Positions 9,901 through 18,192 of a stretch of 64,000 nt of DNA are shown piece after piece (positions within the stretch are counted from its first letter, which is position 1; every line of letters begins with the position of its first letter). The stretch covers positions 1,426,001 to 1,490,000 of the forward strand of contig NZ_JAFIMU010000007.1 of the NCBI RefSeq assembly GCF_017302985.1, in the 5' to 3' direction. The position numbers and the translations under genes were made by a program. Under the pieces are notes generated by a model. That model was not told the DNA's origin, did not search any database, and worked only from the letters and a program-made list of their open reading frames with translations. This stretch comes from Corallococcus macrosporus. Its GTDB lineage: Bacteria > Myxococcota > Myxococcia > Myxococcales > Myxococcaceae.

Positions 9901-11550
9901 GAACAGCGGGTAGAGGTTCCGGGTGTCCGAGGAGCCCTGGAACTCCGCCAGCGTCATCTTGATCTCCGACTTCAAGCACGCGGACTTCTGGGTGCCGCAC
10001 ACGTCCAGCGCGTCGCAGGTGTCCTCACCCTTGAGGCCGTCCACCAGCGCCTGGTCGCCGTAGAGCGGCTTGCCGCCGCGCACCGTCAGCACCACGTCCT
10101 GCGGATCCGCGGCGATGACCGCGCGGAACGGCGAGCCCGCGTTCGTGCCCAGGCGGAAGATGGCCAGGTCCGCCATCCGGCCCGGCGCGATGCGGCCCAC
10201 GCGCTCGTAGATGTCCACCGCGTCCGCGGCGTTGGCCGTCACCATGCGCCACAGGTCCTCGTCCGTGAAGGTCCTGGCGTAGCGCGTGGTGTTGAGGTGA
10301 TCCGCGCAGCGCAGCTCGCGCAGCAGGTTCATGGAGCCGGAGCGGATCCAGTCCGTGCCCAGGGAGATGGGCACGCCCAGCCGCTTGAAGGTCGTCACCA
10401 TCGCCGTGTCGCCGTACAGCGAGACGTTGGTGCGCGGCGACCAGACGAGGCCCGTGCCGTGCGCCGCCATCTCCGAAATCTCCCGCGCGGTGAGGCCCAC
10501 GCCGTGGATGACGGCCGAGCGCGGGAACAGCACGTTGCCCGCGCCCGTGGACAGGCAGCGGAACTCGTTGAGCGCCGTGACCGCGATGCCCTCCGCGATG
10601 TGCGGCAGGTACGCGGACGTGCGCGAGGTGATGGTCGCCGACGACGGGAACGAGGCGTAGGAGCAGCCCTCCGCCAGCGTGGTGCCGGTGCTGTCACCCA
10701 GCGGGAAGGTGTCCGAGTCCGCGTACGGCTCCGACAGGCCCTCCTGGTTCGCGATGCCCGCCGTGCCGCCCGTGTCCAGGTTGCGCAGGAGCCCGGGCTG
10801 CCCGCCCGCGCCCGCGATGGAGGTGGTGCCCGCCATCACCTGGCGCAGCTCCGACCAGCTGATGGCCGCCGCCTTGGAGTTGGACGGGTTGCTCAGCCGG
10901 GTGTGGTTGTTCTTGCCCTCGCGCCAGTCGTGGCGGTGCTCGTAGCGCTCCACGCTGGTGCTGGCCAGCGGCGCGCCCGGGAAGGTGATGTGGTCATGCG
11001 GGTTGATGAGGCCCGGGGAGATGACGCCCGTGGGGCACGTCACCACCGTGGCCTCCGCGGCGCCGGCCGCCTTCGAGCAGTCGCACTCGGAGCAGGTGAT
11101 GACGCCCTGGGCGTCCACCAGCACCTGGCCGCCCGCCAGCACCTGGCCGTCCTTGAGCACGGTGCCGACGAAGAGCTTGCCCGCCGTGCCCGCCTTCGTC
11201 ACCTCGCAGGTGGCGCCGTTCGCCAGCGGCGCGGGAGGCGTGGCCCAACACTGCACGGTCTGGGTGGGCGTGACGGTACAGTCCGCCTCGCACCCGTCGC
11301 CGCTCACCGTGTTGCCGTCGTCGCACGCCTCGGTGGGCGCCTGCTTGCCGTCGCCACACTTCGCCCCGGGCAGCGTGCAGTTCGCCTCGCACGCGTCGCC
11401 GCCGGTGGTGTTGCCGTCATCGCACTGCTCGGCGCCTTCCTTCTTTCCGTCACCGCAGACCGCCACGACCTCTGGATCATCGGATCCGCAGGCACTGCCC
11501 AACAACAGGACCGCGCCCAGGGCGGCCAGCAATAAACGGGAGCTGCGCAT
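6937..11550 (-). CDS. Giant multidomain lipoprotein: Cys-rich repeats, amidohydrolase, TSP3 repeats, lamin-tail domain
   Basis: 1537 residues, start set by AGGAGG 6 nt upstream. Order of parts: lipoprotein signal ending in LLLGSAC (residues 1-21); two DUF4215 Cys-rich repeats ([20 protein letters not shown], about 30-95); an amidohydrolase-like domain (about 110-510) with metal motif PHDHITF near 185, a later VIHG, and SLGTDW near 400; four thrombospondin-3 calcium repeats ([15 protein letters not shown] type, about 590-745); an OB-like segment; a run of beta-sandwich repeats of Ig/Calx type (about 930-1330); and a lamin-tail domain ([15 protein letters not shown], about 1360-1480). Expected on the outer surface, hydrolysing an unknown amide or ester. 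Not in an operon; flanked by a terminator and a divergent kinase. Confidence 0.85.
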   Translation of the reverse strand: MRSSRLLLAALGAVLLLGSACGSDDPEVVAVCGDGKKEGAEQCDDGNTTGGDACEANCTLPGAKCGDGKQAPTEACDDGNTVSGDGCEADCTVTPTQTVQCWATPPAPLANGATCEVTKAGTAGKLFVGTVLKDGQVLAGGQVLVDAQGVITCSECDCSKAAGAAEATVVTCPTGVISPGLINPHDHITFPGAPLASTSVERYEHRHDWREGKNNHTRLSNPSNSKAAAISWSELRQVMAGTTSIAGAGGQPGLLRNLDTGGTAGIANQEGLSEPYADSDTFPLGDSTGTTLAEGCSYASFPSSATITSRTSAYLPHIAEGIAVTALNEFRCLSTGAGNVLFPRSAVIHGVGLTAREISEMAAHGTGLVWSPRTNVSLYGDTAMVTTFKRLGVPISLGTDWIRSGSMNLLRELRCADHLNTTRYARTFTDEDLWRMVTANAADAVDIYERVGRIAPGRMADLAIFRLGTNAGSPFRAVIAADPQDVVLTVRGGKPLYGDQALVDGLKGEDTCDALDVCGTQKSACLKSEIKMTLAEFQGSSDTRNLYPLFACGTPANEPSCEPARSAVNTSFPVAAVNGSTVYSGVASAEDADADGIPAANDNCPTIFNPVRPMDNGRQLDTDGDGVGDACDPCPLEAGTTACQAFRGDDDDRDGVPTWRDNCPFVGNADQKDTDKDGKGDACDGCPADAASCSVEDPSDFDYDGIAAPGDNCPLVANVDQKDSDNDGVGDACDACPVPNPGGAACPATIYDVKATPRFGNQSLVGTKVLLDDVVVTAVDATKSERGYWVQVAHYPAGKGVDDSGLYMYSLKSDVAVGDNIRVEGTLKEYFGLLEVIDSKVTKNSVGNPLPAPEVVRTEDIRTNGPRAKALEGALVEVRNVFNTRLENANREFIVDENKTGNPASSGLMVDDQAFAYPTQVLGTEYIALRGVLTFNFNDHKLLPRNGADMALPLPALTAFTSGGFARVGGTQAIPQALTVTLAFGYPLDVTVNISSSDTAALTAKDGKVVIPAGRTSATVALEAKAPADSVTLTATLGASTQTATLRVLGENEAASATDLTPATTGVAPGGTARFTVTFDRPVPAGTTLDPVVTPAGFGTITARNVTTDALTATFDLTVADDSTGSGTVTLGALSATVNTIRDVPRLLSLTPSTATVNAGAAQVFTVTLESAPTQPVQVLLALAPPATPYGALSATAVTVAAGETTATVTFTADAEGEGAGTVSASLNGITRSASLTVLPPPAKLASITPDTATVTVGGTQTFTLTLTRKAPVGGAVVDVAFSDAGLGSLPASTVTVPEGQTTATVVFTATQTPGTGQFTASYQGVTKQAEVTVAEEQGHVVISEIAGQGVDVNADDYIELYNPTNFDVNITGWKLLYRTASTTSTTTNFTVLATLPAATIKAHGYYLVASTGFATSTPTVPADHTWGNTDISGSTGNVRLGTADVTLDPTVLTGVVDTVGFGTGRTVVEGAAAPAPAGKGGSLERKARASSTAATMGVGGADEQAGNGYDSDNNASDFVPRTVRQPQNASSPIEKP

Positions 11551-11788
11551 GAAGCCTCCTGCCCGAAGGCAGTGCCGTGAAGGAAGAGACGGTGTGACGT
11601 GAAAGCCCCCCGTGCCTCGCACGCGGCGTAGGACGTGGGTGCAACATTTCAGCGATACCTGACCCGTGAAGTCCACTTCGTGGGGCTCCAAGGGCCTTCC
11701 GTGTGGCGGGAGGTGTGGTAGGAGCACACCCAACGTGTGGGGGAGCAGGCGGATGACGCGTCCTGCCACGTTCTAGAGTGGGGGGGAC

Positions 11789-13396
11789 ATGATCACCCGG
11801 AATCCATCCAGCACCGTGTCGCGCTTCCTGGACGCGCACCTGCGCCGCGACGCACAGACGCGCGAGCTGTCAGTGGCGCGTTTCATGAGCATCCTGTCCG
11901 CCATCTGCGTGGTGGTGGCCGCGGCGCTCGGCCCCGCGATGGGCTGGGACCTGACGTTCGCGTTGATGGGGCTGTCGACGGTGCTGTCGGGCTACTACGC
12001 GTGCATGTGGTGGGTCTTGCGCTCCGGCGCGTTCCACCCGGCCATCCCGTGGCTCAACGTCTTCATTGAAGTGAGCATCCCGGCGGTGGTGCTCACGTTC
12101 GACCTGCGCTACCAGGGCCCCGTCTACGCGCTCACCGCGCCCACGCTGGTCATCTGGGGCACGCTGGTGACGCTGGCGGGCCTGCGCAGCAACCCGCGCC
12201 TGGGGCTGGCGGCGGGCGCGCTGGTGGCGGCGGAGTACCTGGCGCTCTACTTCGGCTTCGTGCGGCCGCTGTTGCCGGATCAGCCGCTGGTGACGCTGGC
12301 GCCGCTGTTCATCTGCGTGCGCGCGTTCTTCTTCGTGGCCACGGGCGCGCTGACGGCCACGCTGGCGCGGCACTTCCTGGAGCGCACGCGCAGCGCGCTG
12401 GCGGCGCTGCGCGAGCAGGAGGTCATGGGCAAGTACGTGCTGCACGAACGGCTGGGCGCGGGCGGCATGGCGGAGGTGTACCGGGCCACGTACTCGCCGG
12501 AGGGCGGCTTCGAGAAGCAGGTGGCGCTCAAGCGCATCCTGCCGTCGTACGCGGACGACGCGGCCTTCGTGACGATGTTCCGGCGCGAGGCGGAGCTGTG
12601 CTCGTCGCTCTACCACCCCAACATCGTCCAGGTGTTCGACCTGGGCCGCCACGGCGGCACCTACTTCCTGGCCATGGAGTACGTGGACGGCCTGCCCCTG
12701 AGCGCGCTGCTCAGGCCGCGCAACCGCCGGCCGCTGCCCGTGTCCGCCGCGACCTTCCTGGCCGCGGAGCTGGCGTCCGCGCTGGACTACCTGCACCGTC
12801 GCACCAGCGCGGACGGCGTCCCGCTGCGGCTGGTCCACCGCGACCTGAACCCGCCCAACATCCTGGTGTCGCGCATCGGCGAGGTGAAGCTGTCGGACTT
12901 CGGCATCGCGCGCGACGCGGTCCGCGCGAACCTCACCGTGGCCGGCAGCGTGCGCGGCAAGCTGGGCTACATGGCGCCGGAGCAGGCCATGGGCAAGGAC
13001 ATCGACGGGCGGGCGGACCTCTTCGCCCTGGGGCTCACGCTGCATGAGGCCCTCACCGGCCGGCGCGCGCTGAGCGGCCACTCGGAGGAGGTGCTGCTGC
13101 GCGCGGCGGTGGACCAGGAGGTCGTCCCGCCCTCGCAGCTCAACCCCGCCGTGCCGCTGGCGCTGGACCTCATCGTCATGCAGCTGCTCCAGAAGGACCC
13201 GGCCCGGCGCACGCCCGACGGCGCGACGCTGCGTCAGCAGCTGCTGGCGCTGGACGGCCCCGCGGCCCCCTTCCCCCATGGCCAGGCGGAGCTGGCGCGG
13301 GTGGCGCGCGAGGCGAAGACGCTGGCGGAGCAGCTGAACGTGGACACCGTGGAGACGGTGGCCGTGGACAAGCCGGCCGTGGTGCGCTCGGCCTGA
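11789..13396 (+). CDS. Membrane Ser/Thr protein kinase with N-terminal transmembrane sensor
   Basis: 535 residues. Residues about 30-200 carry around six hydrophobic helices (FMSILSAICVVVAAALG, VVLTFDL, FFFVATGALTATLA). A Hanks-type kinase follows from about 215: glycine loop LGAGGMAEVYRA, Lys in VALKRIL, catalytic loop HRDLNPPN (Asn replaces the usual Lys-Pro pair, as often in myxobacteria), DFG in LSDFGIAR and GYMAPEQ. The sensor is placed before the kinase, the reverse of most bacterial kinases. Upstream 238 nt contain no recognisable operator. Target proteins are unknown. Confidence 0.9.
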   Translation: MITRNPSSTVSRFLDAHLRRDAQTRELSVARFMSILSAICVVVAAALGPAMGWDLTFALMGLSTVLSGYYACMWWVLRSGAFHPAIPWLNVFIEVSIPAVVLTFDLRYQGPVYALTAPTLVIWGTLVTLAGLRSNPRLGLAAGALVAAEYLALYFGFVRPLLPDQPLVTLAPLFICVRAFFFVATGALTATLARHFLERTRSALAALREQEVMGKYVLHERLGAGGMAEVYRATYSPEGGFEKQVALKRILPSYADDAAFVTMFRREAELCSSLYHPNIVQVFDLGRHGGTYFLAMEYVDGLPLSALLRPRNRRPLPVSAATFLAAELASALDYLHRRTSADGVPLRLVHRDLNPPNILVSRIGEVKLSDFGIARDAVRANLTVAGSVRGKLGYMAPEQAMGKDIDGRADLFALGLTLHEALTGRRALSGHSEEVLLRAAVDQEVVPPSQLNPAVPLALDLIVMQLLQKDPARRTPDGATLRQQLLALDGPAAPFPHGQAELARVAREAKTLAEQLNVDTVETVAVDKPAVVRSA

Positions 13397-13474
13397 CGTG
13401 GAAGGCACAGGCTGCGCGGGCCCCGGGAGCGCGTTAGAACGCGGCGCGTTTCCTCCTGCCGGGAGCCCTCCGCC

Positions 13475-14329
13475 TTGGACATCGCCGTCATCACCTACGC
13501 CGGACTGCCGCAACTCCACCCGCTGGACGCGCCGCTGGTGCCCGCGCTGCGGGCGCTGGGGCTGGACGCGCAGCCCATCCGCTGGGACGACCCGGACGTG
13601 GACTGGAGCCGCGTGCGCGCCGCGGTGGTGCGCAACGCCTGGGACAGCCACCTGCGCCGCGAGGAGTTCGTCGCCTGGGCGGACCGCGTGGGCAGCGTCA
13701 CGCGGCTGTTCAACCCGGCGGACGTGCTCCGGTGGAACACGCACAAGGCCTACCTCAAGACGCTGGAGGCGCGCGGCCTGCCCCTGACGCCCACCGTCTG
13801 GGTGCCGCCCGGCGGCACGCTGGACGTGGCGGCGACGGCGCGCGAGCGCGGCTGGGACGCGGTGGTGCTCAAGCCCGCGGTGGCGGCGGGCGGGATGAAG
13901 ACCTTCATCCTGCGGCGTGAGGAGTGGGACGCCGCGAGCGCGCAGGTGACGGAGCTGGCCAGGGAGGGGGACGTGATGGTGCAGCCCTACCTGCGCGCCT
14001 TCGAGACGGAGGGCGAGCGCTCGTACATCTTCTTCAACGGCGTCTTCAGCCACGCGGTGCGCCGCCCGCCCACGCTGACCACCGCGCCCCGGGGCTTCGC
14101 GGAGCCGCACGGCTTCACGCCGGAGGACGCGGCGGAGCAGCGGTTGGCGCACGACGTGATGGAGGCGTCCGGGGGCGCGCGGCTGCTGTACGCGCGCGTG
14201 GACGTGGCCACGGACAACGAGGGGCGCACGCGGCTGCAGGAGGTGGAGGTGACGGAGCCGTGCCTCTTCCTGCCCATGGACGCGGGCGCGCCGGAGCGGA
14301 TGGCCCGGGCCGTGGTCGCCCGGTTGTAG
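13475..14329 (+). CDS. ATP-grasp domain protein
   Basis: 284 residues with a TTG start (weak GGGAG site upstream). The pattern of an N-terminal strand/helix domain (DIAVITYAGLP), a conserved DVLRWNTHKAYL, an ATP-grasp lysine in VVLKPAVAAGGM, MVQPYL, GERSYIFFNG and a C-terminal acidic metal motif (QEVEVTEPCLFL) matches the ATP-grasp fold related to glutathione synthetase and to the cycloserine ligase DcsG. It should couple a carboxylate to an amine or similar nucleophile with ATP. No biosynthetic partners are adjacent, so the product is unknown. The FHA protein gene follows in the same direction. Confidence 0.8.
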   Translation: MDIAVITYAGLPQLHPLDAPLVPALRALGLDAQPIRWDDPDVDWSRVRAAVVRNAWDSHLRREEFVAWADRVGSVTRLFNPADVLRWNTHKAYLKTLEARGLPLTPTVWVPPGGTLDVAATARERGWDAVVLKPAVAAGGMKTFILRREEWDAASAQVTELAREGDVMVQPYLRAFETEGERSYIFFNGVFSHAVRRPPTLTTAPRGFAEPHGFTPEDAAEQRLAHDVMEASGGARLLYARVDVATDNEGRTRLQEVEVTEPCLFLPMDAGAPERMARAVVARL

Positions 14330-14406
14330 GCAGTGGGCGGCCCCATTCGCCCACTCGTGGACACCTGGGAAGCCATCCGGGCGACGCGGGGGCGGCGGAT
14401 GGGGTT

Positions 14407-14955
14407 ATGACGGGAGATATGCGAGCCCTGTTGCTCTCGCTGCTCATCCGGCAGCACATGGCACTCCAGGAGAAGTTCAACGCCAAGTACCCGCACGCGT
14501 GGCTGGTGTGGGAGGCGGGCGCGTGGAACGTCCCCGAGGAGCAGAACGTGGCGGCCACGCGGCTGCCCATGATGGACCTGCGCGACTGTCTGCCCGCGGG
14601 CGACGCGCTGTGCTTCGAGCTGATGGGGGTGGCGGACCGCGGCCCCCTCAAGCTGGGGCGCGCGTCGCACAACACCTTCGTGGTCAACGACGCCACGGTG
14701 TCGCGCGAGCAGTTCGCCCTGCACCCCACGCCGGAAGGCGGCTGGAAGGTGGAGCGGCTGGCGCAGTCCCGGCCGGTGACGGTGAACGGCGAGCCGCTGG
14801 AGGCCGAGCAGCCGCGCCTCCTGAGCACGGGCGACGAGCTGAAGGTGGGCGACGTGCGCCTCACCTTCCACGACGCCCCGTCGTTCCACGCGCGCATCGG
14901 CCGCATCGCCGCGCAGGTGCTGGCGCAGGCCGCCGCCACACCGCCGCCGCGCTGA
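14407..14955 (+). CDS. FHA domain protein
   Basis: About 182 residues. Residues about 78-150 form a forkhead-associated domain (LKLGRASHNTFVV, VSREQFAL, VTVNGEPL), a phosphothreonine-binding module, though the usual SRxH His is Gln here. The N-terminal part (LLSLLIRQHMALQEKFNAKY) is helical. Two ATGs compete (14407 and 14419); the first is used because the GGGAG before the second is only 2 nt away. In myxobacteria such proteins read out Ser/Thr kinase signalling, and two kinase genes lie within 3 kb on either side. No enzymatic domain is seen. Confidence 0.8.
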   Translation: MTGDMRALLLSLLIRQHMALQEKFNAKYPHAWLVWEAGAWNVPEEQNVAATRLPMMDLRDCLPAGDALCFELMGVADRGPLKLGRASHNTFVVNDATVSREQFALHPTPEGGWKVERLAQSRPVTVNGEPLEAEQPRLLSTGDELKVGDVRLTFHDAPSFHARIGRIAAQVLAQAAATPPPR

Positions 14956-15046
14956 AGCCCCCGGCGCTGGCGCGCTGAAGCCGCCATGCTGGCGCCGGGG
15001 CACGTGCCGCCCCGGGCCGTGGCGTCAACGCGGCGCTCCGGGCGCC

Positions 15047-15784
15047 TTAACGCCCCACGGTGCCGAGCGTCGTGTCCCGGGGATTGGGCGCCGTGGCCAT
15101 CCACACGGCGCCGCCCGCGAGCAGCGCCACCGCGCCCGCGCCCGCCCAGACGTACCAGCGGCGCGACCACGGCTTGGACGGGCTGGCCTCCGTCTTCACG
15201 GACGCCTCCGGCACCTGCATGGCCAGGGCCTCGGAGGCCCCGTTCCTCTCCGGCGCGGCGGCCGGGGTCGCCGTGGAGGCGAGCCTCGCCTCGTTGGCGC
15301 GGGCCTCCGCCAGCGCGGCCTGCTCCCGCGCCCGCTGCAGGTCGCGGTCCCGCGCGAAGCGCTCGCGCTCCCGGCGCTGCTCCTCCTGGACGCGCGCCTT
15401 CGTGTCCATCTCCGCGATGAGCTCGCGCACCACGTCCGCGTTCGCGGGCTCCCCCTGCGACAGCGCCAGGTAGCGCCGGTAGAAGAAGGCCGCGCGCGAC
15501 GGGTTGTTCAGCTGCCGGTGGCACTGCGCGATGTTGAAGAGGAACGCGGGCAGCGGCTTGAGGCGGTACGCCTCGCTGAAGGCCTTGAGCGCCCGGTCGA
15601 ACTCGCCCAGGTCGTAGGCCAGGTTGCCCTCGGAGAACTTCTCCCGCGCCTGGTCTTCCGACGCCGTGGCCGCCGTCGCGTCCGCCGCCTGCGCCACCGC
15701 CGGGAACGGCGTCCCCAGCGCGAGCACGAGCCCCAGGCTCAGCGCCCGGGACTCACTGCGACGAGAACGGATCAATGACCGCAT
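15047..15784 (-). CDS. Exported TPR protein with C-terminal membrane anchor
   Basis: 245 residues. Signal peptide about residues 14-33 (LSLGLVLALGTPFPAVAQAA), then two to three tetratricopeptide-like units (GNLAYDLGEFDRALKAFSEA, FLFNIAQCHRQLNNPSRAAF), a charged coiled coil (about 125-165) and a C-terminal transmembrane helix (WYVWAGAGAVALLAGGAVWM). This is the common myxobacterial partner architecture encoded beside Ser/Thr kinases. Its start lies 32 nt inside the end of the upstream kinase gene in another frame; the only Met candidate is this one, so the overlap is real or the gene starts at a rarer codon. It is probably a scaffold in the kinase pathway. Confidence 0.82.
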   Translation of the reverse strand: MRSLIRSRRSESRALSLGLVLALGTPFPAVAQAADATAATASEDQAREKFSEGNLAYDLGEFDRALKAFSEAYRLKPLPAFLFNIAQCHRQLNNPSRAAFFYRRYLALSQGEPANADVVRELIAEMDTKARVQEEQRRERERFARDRDLQRAREQAALAEARANEARLASTATPAAAPERNGASEALAMQVPEASVKTEASPSKPWSRRWYVWAGAGAVALLAGGAVWMATAPNPRDTTLGTVGR

Positions 15785-17273
15785 CCCTGCTTCCTCCCTT
15801 GCGGCCCGGCGCGCGCGCGGGAGCGCGGCGCGGTCCCGCGCTCGCCTTCACGAGCGGCACGGTCAACTCGGCGGCGGCGGCACCCTGCTTCAGCTCCACC
15901 GCCCGCTCCAGCGGAACGTAGCCCGTCAGTTCGACGCGCAACTGTGGCGGCACCGCCTGCCGGGTCAGCGCCTTCGTCAGCGGCGTGGTGCCCAGCTCCT
16001 CGCCCGTGTCCACGCGGACCACCTTCGCGCCCGGCGGCGACGAGTGCACCGTCAGCGTCACCGCGTCCATCGCGCCCGCGACCGGCGCCGCGCCCGGAGC
16101 GGCCACCGCCACCGCCGCCGGAGCCTGCGCATCACTGGAAGCGCGCATCGAGCGCAGGCCCGTCCACGTCGTGATGCCGGACACCAGCGCGAGCGCCGCC
16201 AGCCCCACCGACACCTGGATGCGCCGGTCGCGCAGCATGCCCGGCACCTTCATGCGCAGGGTGGGCCGCTCGGCCTCCTCCACCAGCGCCTCCATGCGCG
16301 GCGCGGCGGCCGGAGCGGTGGGCATCAGCAGCAGCGACGTGGTGACCTCCGCCAGGTGCTGCGGCCGGGCTTCCGGCTCCTTCGCCAGGCAGCGCATCAC
16401 CAGGTCCGCCAGCTCCGCGGGCACGCGCTCCCCGGACGGCAGGTGCGTGGGCAGCGGCGGCGGCGGCTGGGTGATGATCTGCACCACCAACTGCCCGAAG
16501 GCGGAGGCCTGGAAGGGCGGGTGGCCGCAGAGCATCTCGTAGAGGATGTTGCCCACCGCGTAGATGTCCGCGCGCGCGTCCACCGGCAGCCCCGCGGCCT
16601 GCTCCGGCGCCATGTACGCCGGCGTGCCGATGATGGTGCCGTCCAGCGTGCCCGTGAGGCTCACGCCCGTCTGCGTGGTGATGAGCTTCGCGACGCCGAA
16701 GTCCAGCACCTTCACGAAGTCCTGCTGCCCGGAGCGCTGCGTGACGAAGAGGTTGTCCGGCTTGATGTCCCGGTGCACCACGCCCACCTGATGGGCCGCG
16801 CCCAGCGCCGCGCACACCTGCACGCCCATGCGCTGCACGCGCTCCAGCGTCAGCCCCTCCTCCTTCAGGAGCGCCGCCAGGCTCTGCCCGCGAAGCAGCT
16901 CCATCACGCAGTAGACGTGCCCCCCGGGCGACTCGTCCACGAAGTCGAAGACCTCCACGATGTGCTCGTGGTTGATCTGATTGACGGTGCGCGCCTCCTG
17001 GAAGAAGCGCTGCACGAAGGAGCTGTCCCGCGCGTGCTCCGGCTTGAGCACCTTGAGCGCCACCTGGCGTCCCAGCCGCACGTGCCGCGCCTGGAAGACG
17101 CGCCCCATGGAGCCTTCGCCCAGCAGCTTCTCCAGCTGGTAGTTCCCCAGCACCATGCCCTCCTGGACCTCCTGTCCAGGGGGCGACATCACGGCCGGCA
17201 TCCCGCCACTGTCGGTCACGGCATCACCCGAGTCAGACAGCACGGTGTGAGCGAGGAGGTCGTCGGTGCCCAT
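15753..17273 (-). CDS. Ser/Thr protein kinase with C-terminal PEGA-like domain
   Basis: 506 residues from the Met at 17273 (MGTDDLLAHT); the frame is open to 17315 and neither start has a good ribosome site. Kinase domain about residues 40-300: LGEGSMGRVFQA, VALKVLK, HRDIKPDN, LDFGVAK, GTPAYMAPEQAAG. A transmembrane helix follows (VSVGLAALALVSGITTW) and the extracytoplasmic part has a PEGA-type repeat (LTVHSSPPGAKVVRV, PPQLRVELTGYVPLER). Unlike the kinase at 11789 this is the usual cytoplasmic kinase/outer sensor layout. It overlaps the TPR gene by 32 nt and should be co-translated with it. Confidence 0.9.
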   Translation of the reverse strand: MGTDDLLAHTVLSDSGDAVTDSGGMPAVMSPPGQEVQEGMVLGNYQLEKLLGEGSMGRVFQARHVRLGRQVALKVLKPEHARDSSFVQRFFQEARTVNQINHEHIVEVFDFVDESPGGHVYCVMELLRGQSLAALLKEEGLTLERVQRMGVQVCAALGAAHQVGVVHRDIKPDNLFVTQRSGQQDFVKVLDFGVAKLITTQTGVSLTGTLDGTIIGTPAYMAPEQAAGLPVDARADIYAVGNILYEMLCGHPPFQASAFGQLVVQIITQPPPPLPTHLPSGERVPAELADLVMRCLAKEPEARPQHLAEVTTSLLLMPTAPAAAPRMEALVEEAERPTLRMKVPGMLRDRRIQVSVGLAALALVSGITTWTGLRSMRASSDAQAPAAVAVAAPGAAPVAGAMDAVTLTVHSSPPGAKVVRVDTGEELGTTPLTKALTRQAVPPQLRVELTGYVPLERAVELKQGAAAAELTVPLVKASAGPRRAPARAPGRKGGSRDAVIDPFSSQ

Positions 17274-17677
17274 GGGGGGATCAGGTTTCCATGGCGAGGC
17301 GACCCTGCAACCCACGGGAGGGCATCTATCGCGCGAGAGACGGAAAAACTTTCGGCACGTGACGATTCACCGGCCGTGCGGCACGTGGACAGGTGGCATG
17401 TGCGGCGACCGCGCACCTCTTGTCCACGGACATTGAAATACTTCTCCATACAGCCCACTCCCGTCCTGTTCCCCCGCGCGGATGGTCGCCGCTCGGATGC
17501 GGTTGGTCAACGTGGGCGGAGGTCGTCAGCACCGGGGGACAGGCGGAGTGTTCCCGGGCCGGAAGGGGGCGGCGGGCAGGCTGCCTGGACTCCGCGCGGC
17601 GGGGAGTCTGCTCGCTGGGGGAAGCTTGCCGGGGGCGGGGGGGGTCCGCACTCCTCAAGAGACAAGGAGGCGTGAAG
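17274..17677. other. Divergent intergenic region with two CACGTG motifs
   Basis: About 400 nt between divergent genes, with no convincing coding frame. It contains two copies of the palindrome GGCACGTG (cores at 17356-17361 and 17382-17387), 26 nt apart start to start, and a locally AT-richer stretch around 17430-17455 (ATTGAAATACTT) that could hold a promoter. No terminator or RNA gene is visible. Confidence 0.4.
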
Positions 17678-18115
17678 ATGGCGGACAAGAGGCTCTGGAT
17701 CCTGGTGGCCAACGCGAGTCGCGCCCGGCTCTTCGCCACGGATGCGAAGGCGGAGAAGTGGGACCTCATCGAGCAGTTCCAGCATGACGAGAGCCGGGCC
17801 AAGCCCGTCGACCTGTTCAATCAGCCGGACAACCCCAACGCGGGCACGCTGCACCGCCCGGTGCCGGAGAACGAGCCGGATGGCCGGCGGCAACTGGAGC
17901 ACGAGCGCTTCGCGCGCGAGCTCTCCGCGCGGCTGGACCGGGGCGTGGACTCGCACATGTTCGACCAGCTGGTCATCGCGGCGCCTCCGGGGTTCCTGGG
18001 GCTGCTGCGGGGGCTCTTGAGCACGCGCGTGAAGCAGCGGGTGCGGCTGGACCTGGACGCGGACTACTCCAACCTGCCCGCGCGGGACCTGCCTGACCGG
18101 GTGCCCGTGTTGTAG
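17678..18115 (+). CDS. Host attachment protein family (COG5622-like)
   Basis: 145 residues, AGGAGG 7 nt before the ATG. The sequence matches the 'protein required for attachment to host cells' family: LWILVANASRARLF at the start, FNQPDNPNAGTLHRPVPE in the middle, then the conserved HERFARELSARLDRGV and FDQLVIAAPPGFLGLLR. The fold resembles release-factor eRF1 domain 2 and the family is often stress-linked; the name comes from a rhizobial mutant and should not be read as a function here. It stands alone between a divergent kinase and a chemoreceptor. Confidence 0.82.
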   Translation: MADKRLWILVANASRARLFATDAKAEKWDLIEQFQHDESRAKPVDLFNQPDNPNAGTLHRPVPENEPDGRRQLEHERFARELSARLDRGVDSHMFDQLVIAAPPGFLGLLRGLLSTRVKQRVRLDLDADYSNLPARDLPDRVPVL

Positions 18116-18192
18116 GCGGCCAGTCGGCCAGGGGGTTCGGGGCCCGGGTTCTGGTATAGGAACCCGGGTCCTCTTCTTCGCGCCGGCGTGCC

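Noticed and set aside
7276-11535. Very long open frame on the plus strand opposite the giant lipoprotein
   Set aside because: It is an antisense shadow of high-GC coding DNA: Arg/His/Gly-rich without domains, while the minus strand has a signal peptide, a ribosome site and many recognised domains.
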